Of a stretch of DNA of 5,102 nt, positions 1 through 5,102 are shown piece after piece; within the stretch, counting starts at the first letter, position 1; the number at the start of each line of letters is the position of its first letter. The notes beneath the pieces are model-generated. The model had not been told where the DNA came from, made no database searches, and saw only the letters and a list, made by a program, of their open reading frames with translations. Source of the DNA: Flavobacteriaceae bacterium (lineage in GTDB: Bacteria; Bacteroidota; Bacteroidia; Flavobacteriales; Flavobacteriaceae); NCBI GenBank assembly GCA_030590765.1, contig JAUVCP010000214.1, positions 1 through 5,102 of the forward strand, given 5' to 3'. A program made the translations under genes and the position numbers.

Positions 1-738
1 AGACCACAGCTGTTTTCAACCTTTATGTTGCAACTGCTGGCTGAAATTTATAATACTTTTCCTGAGCAAGGGGATAGTGATCGCCCGGAACTGGTATTGT
101 TTATTGATGAAGCACATTTGGTATTTGAAAATGCTTCCAAAACATTGCTTAACCAAATTGAAAGTATTGTTAAACTGATTCGTTCTAAAGGGATAGGAAT
201 TTACTTTGTTACCCAAAACCCTAAAGATATACCTGAAGATGTATTGGCACAATTAGGATTGAAGGTGCAGCATGCGCTAAGAGCATTTACTGCAAAAGAC
301 AGAAAAGCAATTAAGCTAGCTGCTGAAAATTATCCAGATTCCGAGTTTTATAATACAGCTAAGGAATTAACACAACTAGGAATTGGAGAAGCATTAATTT
401 CTGCTTTAAGCGAAAAAGGAAAACCTACTCCACTGGCTAAAACCATGTTACGTGCTCCAATGAGCAGAATGGATATTTTAAGTAGTAAAGAACTAAAAGA
501 TTTAATAGATTTGTCGAAAATATCTACAAAATACAACGCAGATATTGATAGTGAAAGTGCCTATGAAATCTTAAATTCTAAGATTGAAAGTATTCATAAG
601 CAAGTAGAAGTAATTAAAGAGAAAAAGAAAAGTTCGTCAAGAACAAAAAAGTCAGGGATGGATCCCATTGTAAAGGTTTTAACCAGTGCAACATTTATAA
701 GAGGTGTTTTTAAAGTTTTAAATAAAGTATTAAAATAA
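1..738 (+). CDS. DUF853/YjgR-family HerA-like P-loop ATPase, C-terminal part (5' end outside window)
   Basis: The frame is open from base 1 (begins RPQLFSTF) and ends at TAA 736-738, giving 245 visible codons. The first ATG, at 25, lies inside a conserved helix and is not the start. The fragment carries a Walker B strand (LVLFIDEAH, visible residues 31-39), then a strand ending FVTQNPKDIP (69-78) that supplies the sensor-like Thr/Gln, then QHALRAFTAKD (90-100) with Arg94 as a possible arginine finger. A Lys/Ser-rich linker (about 195-215) and a short C-terminal helix follow. E. coli YjgR is about 500 residues, so roughly half is missing, including Walker A. The family is a cytoplasmic HerA/FtsK-related putative ATPase or helicase of poorly defined role. 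It is followed after 8 bp by the lipoprotein gene, so it is probably an upstream member of the same operon. Family assignment is firm; molecular function is not. Confidence 0.9.
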   Translation, partial: RPQLFSTFMLQLLAEIYNTFPEQGDSDRPELVLFIDEAHLVFENASKTLLNQIESIVKLIRSKGIGIYFVTQNPKDIPEDVLAQLGLKVQHALRAFTAKDRKAIKLAAENYPDSEFYNTAKELTQLGIGEALISALSEKGKPTPLAKTMLRAPMSRMDILSSKELKDLIDLSKISTKYNADIDSESAYEILNSKIESIHKQVEVIKEKKKSSSRTKKSGMDPIVKVLTSATFIRGVFKVLNKVLK

Positions 739-746
739 TTAGATAG

Positions 747-1280
747 ATGAAGAAAATTATAGCAATTTTAGTATTAAGCTTGATTCTAATACAATGTAAT
801 AGCGATAAGAAATTTTTAATTACTAAGAATAATTTGGGTGATATTCATAAAAGCACTACTGTTGATGAATTAGATAAAATGTTTGAGAATGACTCTGTTG
901 TAAAATTACCTGAAGGTCTTGATTTTTTTAATAAGTACAAGGTTTACGATAAAACAGGTCAACATTTATTAACGATTAATTTAGATGCTAACAGAGATAC
1001 AATCAAGGGCATTGGGAATATTAAAATATTTAGCAATCAATATAAAACAGAAAAAGGGTTGACTACAGATTCCACTTTTAAGGATGTTATTGATAATTAT
1101 TCTATAAGTAAAGTGGAGCCATTTATTTCTTCTGTAATTGTTTCTGTAGATGAAATAAATGCTGGAATAGCCTTAGATAAAAAAGATTTGAAAATTGCTG
1201 AATTTGATATGAGAAAAATAAGTAAAGATCAAATTCCGGATATGGCAAACATAAAATATATGACACTTTGGTTTGATTAA
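747..1280 (+). CDS. hypothetical small lipoprotein (177 aa), unrecognised family
   Basis: The ORF starts 8 bp after the ATPase stop and ends at TAA 1278-1280. Residues 1-16 look like a lipoprotein signal peptide: two lysines, a hydrophobic stretch, then LIQC with Cys17 as the predicted lipidated residue. Gln at -1 of the lipobox is unusual, although Bacteroidota signals are often loose. The mature start, CNSDKK, is not an obvious surface-export signal. The rest is polar and probably folds into small alpha/beta units. Residues 30-46 (LGDIHKSTTVDELDKMF) and 100-118 (KTEKGLTTDSTFKDVIDNY) share a pattern of Gly or short loop, then Ser/Thr, then a helix of the form xELxxxF/Y, which hints at an internal duplication. 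I do not recognise a named family and no catalytic motif stands out. Its likely place is the periplasmic side of the inner or outer membrane. Shared transcription with the ATPase and flavoprotein genes is inferred from spacing only. Confidence 0.75.
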   Translation: MKKIIAILVLSLILIQCNSDKKFLITKNNLGDIHKSTTVDELDKMFENDSVVKLPEGLDFFNKYKVYDKTGQHLLTINLDANRDTIKGIGNIKIFSNQYKTEKGLTTDSTFKDVIDNYSISKVEPFISSVIVSVDEINAGIALDKKDLKIAEFDMRKISKDQIPDMANIKYMTLWFD

Positions 1281-1297
1281 AGGTCGCTTTTAAAAAA

Positions 1298-1936
1298 ATG
1301 AAAACAGATAAGACAAAAGTAAAACGAATTCCAAAGCGGGGTTTTTATGATAAGGAAACCATATACCGGATTTTAGATAATGATTTTGTTTGTCAGATAG
1401 GATTTGTTTATAATAATTATCCAGTCGTTATTCCAACTATTTATGGAAGAAAAGACGATAGTTTATATTTTCATGGAGCCAGTGTTAGTCGTATGATGCA
1501 AACTCTACAAAAAGGAGTTTCTATTTCATTGAATGTGACAAAAACCAAAGGTATTGTACTTGCTCGATCTGCTTTTCATCATTCATTGAATTATGAATCG
1601 GTTACTATTTTTGGTAATGCAACTTTGGTGGAAGATGAAAAAGATAAACTGGAAGCACTTCAAATCATTTCAGATCAGATCATTCCCGAAAGGTGGAAAG
1701 AAGTGAGACCTCCAAATAAAAAGGAGTTGAATGTTACAAAAGTTCTTCAACTTAAAATTACAGAGGCCTCTGCAAAAATAAGAGATGAAGGGGTAAGTGA
1801 TGATAAAGAAGATTATGATTTAGATATTTGGGCCGGTATATTACCAATTAAACAAAAGTATGGCAAGCCAATTGCAGATGATAACTTTAAAGAAGGAATT
1901 GAACTGCCAAATAGCGTAAAAAAGTTGATCAAATGA
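1298..1936 (+). CDS. pyridoxamine 5'-phosphate oxidase-fold flavoprotein (Pyridox_ox_2, NimA-like)
   Basis: A 212-residue cytoplasmic protein with the split-barrel flavin-binding fold. Residues 31-66 match the core of the family: a strand (VCQIGFVYNNYPVVIP) followed by TIYGRKDDSLYFHGASVSRM, the usual FMN-phosphate-contacting region. SAFHHSLNYESVTIFGNATLV (91-111) is the second conserved block. The C-terminal DDKEDYDLDIWAGILPI (168-184) matches the family's DD...WAG.iP ending. Length is normal for the group. Members bind FMN, F420 or haem-like cofactors; some (NimA/NimB) are linked to nitroimidazole reduction, but most have unknown substrates, so I would not call this a resistance gene or true PNPOx. 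The start follows a 17-bp gap with an A-rich leader; an AGG at 1281-1283 is too far away to be a convincing ribosome site. The stop codon overlaps the start of the cupin gene (ATGA, 1933-1936), implying coupled translation and perhaps a shared pathway. Confidence 0.88.
   Translation: MKTDKTKVKRIPKRGFYDKETIYRILDNDFVCQIGFVYNNYPVVIPTIYGRKDDSLYFHGASVSRMMQTLQKGVSISLNVTKTKGIVLARSAFHHSLNYESVTIFGNATLVEDEKDKLEALQIISDQIIPERWKEVRPPNKKELNVTKVLQLKITEASAKIRDEGVSDDKEDYDLDIWAGILPIKQKYGKPIADDNFKEGIELPNSVKKLIK
1933..1936 (+). promoter_or_regulatory. ATGA stop/start overlap (translational coupling)
   Basis: The TGA of the flavoprotein gene (1934-1936) and the ATG of the cupin gene (1933-1935) share bases. No Shine-Dalgarno-like sequence lies just upstream (AAAGTTGATCAA). 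Re-initiation by ribosomes finishing the flavoprotein is therefore the likely source of cupin translation, which would keep the two products in proportion. Confidence 0.7.
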
Positions 1937-2292
1937 CAAATTATATAAAACAAACAAACCCATTTGTAATTCCTACGTCAGATGGGAAAATTATGGAAGA
2001 GCATTTTGGCCATACCAATGGAAATGAGGATTTAAGTCTGGCCATTATGAATGCACCTTCAGGGTGGAGTGAACCCTTTCAAACACCTGAATTTGATGAA
2101 TATACTTACGTAATAAAAGGGAAAAAGCAAATTACCATAGATGGTGAAAAAATCACTTTGAATGCAGGGGAATCTATTAAAATATTAAAAGGGAGCCGTG
2201 TTCAATACGCAAACCCTTTTAATGAAGCATGTGAATATATTGCTATTTGTACTCCCTCATTTTCTGTGGGACTGGCAAACAGAGAAGAGTAG
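1933..2292 (+). CDS. single-domain cupin protein lacking canonical metal-binding histidines
   Basis: A 119-residue protein forming one cupin barrel, presumably cytoplasmic. Both cupin motifs are present with exact spacing. Motif 1 reads Gly44-x5-Gln50-x-Pro52-x3-Glu56-x6-Gly63, and motif 2 reads Gly79-x5-Leu85-x-Gly87-x2-Val90-x3-Asn94. The positions normally held by metal-binding His are therefore Gln50, Pro52 and Val90, and only the motif 1 Glu and motif 2 Asn remain. From memory, the block around PEFDEYTYVIKG and the N-terminal VIPTSDGKIMEEHFG occur in a subgroup of uncharacterised small bacterial cupins. The protein may bind a ligand without metal or use other ligands (for example His24, His27 or Cys100/Cys106); this is inference. 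Its ATG overlaps the stop of the flavoprotein gene by 4 bp, so it is the last gene of the plus-strand run. Substrate unknown. Confidence 0.85.
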   Translation: MTNYIKQTNPFVIPTSDGKIMEEHFGHTNGNEDLSLAIMNAPSGWSEPFQTPEFDEYTYVIKGKKQITIDGEKITLNAGESIKILKGSRVQYANPFNEACEYIAICTPSFSVGLANREE

Positions 2293-2303
2293 TTTATAAA
2301 GTT

Positions 2304-2324
2304 ATTTTAATCAGAATTTAAAAT
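2304..2324. terminator. possible weak bidirectional terminator between convergent genes
   Basis: The 41-bp gap between the cupin stop (2292) and the stop of the convergent LTA-synthase-like gene (2334) holds a perfect 7-bp inverted repeat. ATTTTAA (2304-2310) pairs with TTAAAAT (2318-2324) around a 7-base loop. The arms contain no G or C, so the hairpin would be weak, and no long T-run follows on either strand. Position is the main support; an AT-rich chance repeat is a real alternative. Confidence 0.3.
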
Positions 2325-2333
2325 CAAACACCA

Positions 2334-4283
2334 TCATTTATTATTTCTTATCACATATCTTACCGTATTAAAATACTCTAGAACAGGTTGTTTTATACTG
2401 TCTGTTATTTCTTTTTTTCTAGATTTTGAGATTGGCTTATTTGAATAATTTTCAAAGCTCGTGTGTTTAGGATCAACTACAGAAACAGAAGTTATGATAC
2501 TATCAACTAAAATAGTAGCAGTTTGATCATCGTACATATAAACCTCTGGATTGCTTAAGGTTGTATCCAGCAAATTCCTTCCAAAAGCATTGTAATGATA
2601 TGGTTTATTTAATATTCCCATTACAGTTGGGCCAACATCAACTTGAGCTGCTAATGTTGAGATTCGATTTGGTTTTAGGTGTTTTGGACTATAGAAAAAA
2701 AGTGGTGTTTGTCTTTTGTCAAGTAAATAATCCTGCCAGGCTTTAGGGAAAAATGGTACTCTTTTGGTTCTGGCTCCATGGTCTCCAATAATTACAAATA
2801 GGGTGTTATCAAAATAATCTTTCTTTCTTGCTGCTTCAATAAAACTATGGATGCTATAATCCATGTACCGTAGTCCATTTAGCTGTTCTATATTGTCAAA
2901 TCCATATTTATACAAAGTATCATTTGGTAGATCTATTAATTGAAATTCATCATTGATATCCTCCTCTGGAATTGTGTATGGCTTGTGATTGCTTGCTAGT
3001 TGAATAACAGCAACGAAAGGTTTTTTGTTCTTACTCAATATCTCATTGGTTTCCAAAAGCAGAGGCCTATCTGCTATACCCCAAACATCTGATCTTGGAG
3101 ATTCAAAATCCAATTCTTCATAAGTTTTTAATCCGGGTAAATTTGCATTTAAAAAACCTCGTACATTTGCCCAGCTTAAGCTACCACCAATGAAATAGTA
3201 TTTTTGGTAATCTTTAAGATCATTAAAGACAATATGTTGCTCAACCAATTCTGGTTTACGGCTAGCAGTAGTTTGATCTTCAAAGTCAGGAATTCCTGTC
3301 AAAATAGCAAAAACTCCTTTTGCGGTTGTCCCTGAATGCGTAAAACATTGATCAAATAGTACACCATCTGGGACTAGCTGATCAAAATACTTTGTAGTTT
3401 CCATTGGAGTTTTAAATGAGCTACTCAGATGTGCTGAAAATGATTCAGCAATAATAACAACTACATTGAGATCCTTTACAGGTCTATCTGGTGATGAATC
3501 TATAAAACGAGAAAAATTAAGGTTTTCTTTATCCTTGTTTTTAACTCCCAGATAATCTGCTATCCAATTATATCCCTTTTTAACATGATCTATATTATAA
3601 TTAGCTTCAGAGTTTTTCTTTGAGTTTAGCAGTGTTTCAAAAGGATTCAGGGCTATTTTTGCCATAAAAAGATTGCGTCCTTCATAAACTTTGCTCCATC
3701 TAAGTGGATACTGTCCAATTTCACCAAAGACGAGAAGTGCTAAGAATAAAAACATAAAAATAAAACCGATAACTCTTTTCTTTTTAGTAGGTTTTGAAGC
3801 AGTTTTTATAACTTTTGATCTAAGACTAAACCGTATTAGGAAATAGAAAATAGTTATAATTACTATGACCATTGATAATAGTTTTAATATAGGATAACTT
3901 GCCCAAACCATTCCTTGAGCTTCCTTTGTATCTTCCATTAAGGAAAATAAAAACATATTGAGGCGCTGTCCTAAATAATCAAAGTAATAAAAATCAATTG
4001 TGAACAATAACACTTCCAATATGGCAATAAAAACAAAAAGAAATGTCCATCCTTTTTGTGCTTTTTCAGAATAGGCAGGTGATAGTCTTTTAAATGAAGA
4101 TAATAATAAAAGAATAAGTAAAGGAATTGCAATCCATCTCAGATCAAATCGTAAACCTAAAAGAAATGTAGAAGCTATATCTTGTTGGGGAGCTATTGCA
4201 AAACTGTTGAAAAGTATTATTCTATATATAAAAAAAAGGAAGGTAAAGACCAGCAGTAATCTTATTATTTGTTTTGTAAGCAT
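2334..4283 (-). CDS. LTA synthase family protein (membrane-anchored sulfatase-fold phosphotransferase)
   Basis: A complete 649-residue integral membrane enzyme. Hydrophobic segments at about 5-25, 45-63, 80-100, 131-151 and 170-188 give five membrane helices, as in LtaS-type proteins. The extracytoplasmic sulfatase-like domain (about 270-570) follows. Active-site features are visible: NVVVIIAESFS with metal-binding Glu280, HSGTTAKGVFAILTG with the nucleophile Thr319 or Thr320, ASNHKPY with His433, and IIGDHGARTKR with Asp501 and His502. The set is complete, so the protein should be active. Family members transfer phosphoglycerol or phosphoethanolamine from phospholipid to surface glycans or lipids. 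True lipoteichoic acid is not expected in a Gram-negative host, so the acceptor is unknown. A charged tail (about 571-649) follows the domain. The ATG at 4283 begins MLTKQIIRLLLVF, a good first helix; an out-of-frame ATG at 4288-4286 is ignored. The stop is TGA at 2336-2334. Confidence 0.92.
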   Translation of the reverse strand: MLTKQIIRLLLVFTFLFFIYRIILFNSFAIAPQQDIASTFLLGLRFDLRWIAIPLLILLLLSSFKRLSPAYSEKAQKGWTFLFVFIAILEVLLFTIDFYYFDYLGQRLNMFLFSLMEDTKEAQGMVWASYPILKLLSMVIVIITIFYFLIRFSLRSKVIKTASKPTKKKRVIGFIFMFLFLALLVFGEIGQYPLRWSKVYEGRNLFMAKIALNPFETLLNSKKNSEANYNIDHVKKGYNWIADYLGVKNKDKENLNFSRFIDSSPDRPVKDLNVVVIIAESFSAHLSSSFKTPMETTKYFDQLVPDGVLFDQCFTHSGTTAKGVFAILTGIPDFEDQTTASRKPELVEQHIVFNDLKDYQKYYFIGGSLSWANVRGFLNANLPGLKTYEELDFESPRSDVWGIADRPLLLETNEILSKNKKPFVAVIQLASNHKPYTIPEEDINDEFQLIDLPNDTLYKYGFDNIEQLNGLRYMDYSIHSFIEAARKKDYFDNTLFVIIGDHGARTKRVPFFPKAWQDYLLDKRQTPLFFYSPKHLKPNRISTLAAQVDVGPTVMGILNKPYHYNAFGRNLLDTTLSNPEVYMYDDQTATILVDSIITSVSVVDPKHTSFENYSNKPISKSRKKEITDSIKQPVLEYFNTVRYVIRNNK

Positions 4284-4440
4284 AACATAATTTAATATTT
4301 GTAAAAATAGGTATAAATTTTATTTTGCAGCAATCATAAGTAGGATTGTCTTTAAAATAAATAAAACCATATGGATAAAAAATTTTTGAAAACATTGGCT
4401 TAAAGCTATATTTCAGAGTCAATAAAAATCAAATATTCAA
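4284..4440. other. 157-bp AT-rich intergenic region upstream of the LTA-synthase-like gene
   Basis: This gap separates the pyruvyl transferase stop from the LTA-synthase-like start, both on the minus strand. I looked for the Bacteroidota -7 element (TAnnTTTG) on the minus strand and found no convincing copy. No G+C-rich hairpin followed by T-run was seen. The only clear symmetry is the 8-bp palindrome CCATATGG (4367-4374). The length leaves room for a separate promoter, but the sequence does not show one clearly. Confidence 0.4.
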
Positions 4441-5064
4441 TTAAAACGGAAAAGATTTTTTTAGATTTTCCAGATTTATTTCTATTTCATAATCTTCAAA
4501 AACGTTAAGAATACTGTCTAAATTTTTAAACTTATTAAAAATAGATGGAGATTTATCTTTTCTCCCTACGGAAGCAAAATAATCAAGAAATTTAAAATTA
4601 TTATCTCCAATAGGTTTAGAAAACTGGGTCCAAACAGAAGGAATATGATAGGCATCTGAGATAATGATCCCATGTAATGAACTGGAAATTATTTTTTCAC
4701 ATTGCAGCATTTCATCAATAACCTTAAGAGGTTTTTTGTTTTGAATATCAATTATTTTTATATCTAAATTATCAGCAAATTTCTTTAATTCTATATTTTT
4801 TTTATCCAGAAAATGAGGAATAATTCCAAGTTTATATTTTATTTTTTGATTTGCAACTGGGTAGACTTCAGGCAATAACAAAGCTGGATCACCATATATT
4901 TCAGGGCATGCAATACCTTGGTCAAGTAATTTTTTTCTGGTTAACGGACCTCTTACAGCTAAAACTTTTTTTGGAATTTCATTACAAACAGAACTTTCAG
5001 AAATGAAACCACTACCCCAAATTATTGAGTTTTTAGTACTTCTTTGAAGAATAGAACCAATCAT
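4441..5064 (-). CDS. polysaccharide pyruvyl transferase family protein, probably N-terminally truncated by a frameshift
   Basis: The 207-codon ORF ends at TAA 4443-4441. Its sequence follows the PF04230 pattern from the middle of the fold onward. It has an IGSIL strand at residues 2-6, IIWGSGFI (14-21), and VLAVRGPLTRKKL (34-46) followed by CPEIYGDPALLLP (53-65). The second half has YKLGIIPHFLDK (77-88) and SSSLHGIIISDAYHIPSVW (127-145), whose His131 lies in the conserved SLHG active-site motif. Family enzymes move pyruvate from phosphoenolpyruvate to a sugar of a surface polysaccharide; some members have other roles. Usual length is about 280-350 residues, and the N-terminal NFGD-type segment is missing. 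In-frame stops (TAA, TGA) lie just upstream of the ATG at 5064, so the start cannot be extended in this frame. G+C over 4441-5040 is about 28% by hand count, lower than the neighbouring gene. As read, this is a truncated and possibly non-functional product. Confidence 0.8.
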   Translation of the reverse strand: MIGSILQRSTKNSIIWGSGFISESSVCNEIPKKVLAVRGPLTRKKLLDQGIACPEIYGDPALLLPEVYPVANQKIKYKLGIIPHFLDKKNIELKKFADNLDIKIIDIQNKKPLKVIDEMLQCEKIISSSLHGIIISDAYHIPSVWTQFSKPIGDNNFKFLDYFASVGRKDKSPSIFNKFKNLDSILNVFEDYEIEINLENLKKSFPF

Positions 5065-5102
5065 AAAATATTAATTGTACAAACAGCCTCAATCGGTGAT
5101 GT
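5061..5102 (-). pseudogene. out-of-frame 5' continuation of the pyruvyl transferase gene, running off the window
   Basis: Reading the minus strand from base 5102, one frame is open and gives TSPIEAVCTINIL, then TGA at 5063-5061. Joined to the downstream ORF this would read ...CTINIL-MIGSIL..., which fits the hydrophobic strand that precedes IGSIL in this family. The last Leu codon (5066-5064) and the downstream ATG (5064-5062) share one base, so a single inserted base would fuse the two frames. The fragment is only 13 codons, so the homology claim rests on fit to the family pattern and on the missing N-terminus downstream. A separate upstream gene overlapping by ATGA is the alternative. Confidence 0.55.

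Noticed and set aside
25..27. ATG that could be taken as the start of the DUF853 ATPase
   Set aside because: The frame is open and family-like upstream to base 1 (RPQLFSTF), and Walker A is absent, so this is an internal Met.
16..536. Minus-strand ORFs of 78 and 62 codons opposite the ATPase
   Set aside because: They lie wholly opposite a strongly conserved gene and resemble nothing known.
2561..2746. Plus-strand ORF of 61 codons opposite the LTA-synthase-like gene
   Set aside because: It falls inside the conserved sulfatase-domain coding sequence and has no family features.
4361..4380. Palindrome CCATATGG with partly matching flanks as an operator or terminator
   Set aside because: Only 8 bp are fully symmetric, the flanks diverge quickly, and there is no linked promoter or T-run; chance is likely in AT-rich DNA.
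4222..4422. Minus-strand ORF of 66 codons spanning the upstream gap and the first 62 bases of the LTA-synthase-like gene
   Set aside because: It overlaps the first membrane helix out of frame, its composition is that of translated AT-rich spacer, and no homology is apparent.
5061..5075. Programmed -1 ribosomal frameshift joining the two pyruvyl transferase frames
   Set aside because: The bases before the TGA do not form a standard X-XXY-YYZ slippery heptamer in the upstream frame, and no stimulatory hairpin was seen, so mutation, error or re-initiation is simpler.

Overview
The window looks like chromosomal DNA from a low-GC member of the Bacteroidota, probably flavobacterium-like. Hand counts of sampled lines give about 28-41% G+C. 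Three further signs support this: the A-rich leaders lack clear Shine-Dalgarno sequences, there is a short signal peptide with a loose lipobox, and the protein sequences are rich in Lys, Ile and Asn. The assignment rests on recognition of these traits, not on a database search. No rRNA, tRNA, CRISPR array, insertion sequence or attachment site was seen.

Left half (1-2292, plus strand): a tightly packed, apparently co-transcribed run of four genes. It contains the C-terminal half of a DUF853/YjgR-type HerA-like ATPase (cut by the window edge), a small unrecognised predicted lipoprotein, a pyridoxamine 5'-phosphate oxidase-fold flavoprotein (Pyridox_ox_2/NimA-like), and a small single-domain cupin. 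The gaps are 8 bp, 17 bp and a 4-bp ATGA overlap. The overlap suggests that the flavoprotein and cupin are translationally coupled. The cupin keeps the exact spacing of both cupin motifs but lacks all three usual metal-binding histidines.

Right half (2334-5102, minus strand): a complete LTA-synthase-family membrane sulfatase-fold enzyme (five predicted membrane helices and an extracytoplasmic phosphoglycerol/phosphoethanolamine-transferase-like domain). Upstream of it, after a 157-bp AT-rich gap, is a polysaccharide pyruvyl transferase family gene. Both families act in building or decorating surface glycopolymers, so this half may be the edge of an envelope or polysaccharide locus. The two halves converge across only 41 bp, which hold a weak AT-only stem-loop.

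The most notable observation is that the pyruvyl transferase reading frame appears broken near 5061-5066. The family core begins at the first codon of the 207-codon ORF. The expected upstream sequence continues in another frame, which ends in a TGA overlapping the downstream ATG. This could be a real frameshift, a split gene or a one-base sequence error. I see no clear sign of a wholly new multi-gene system.
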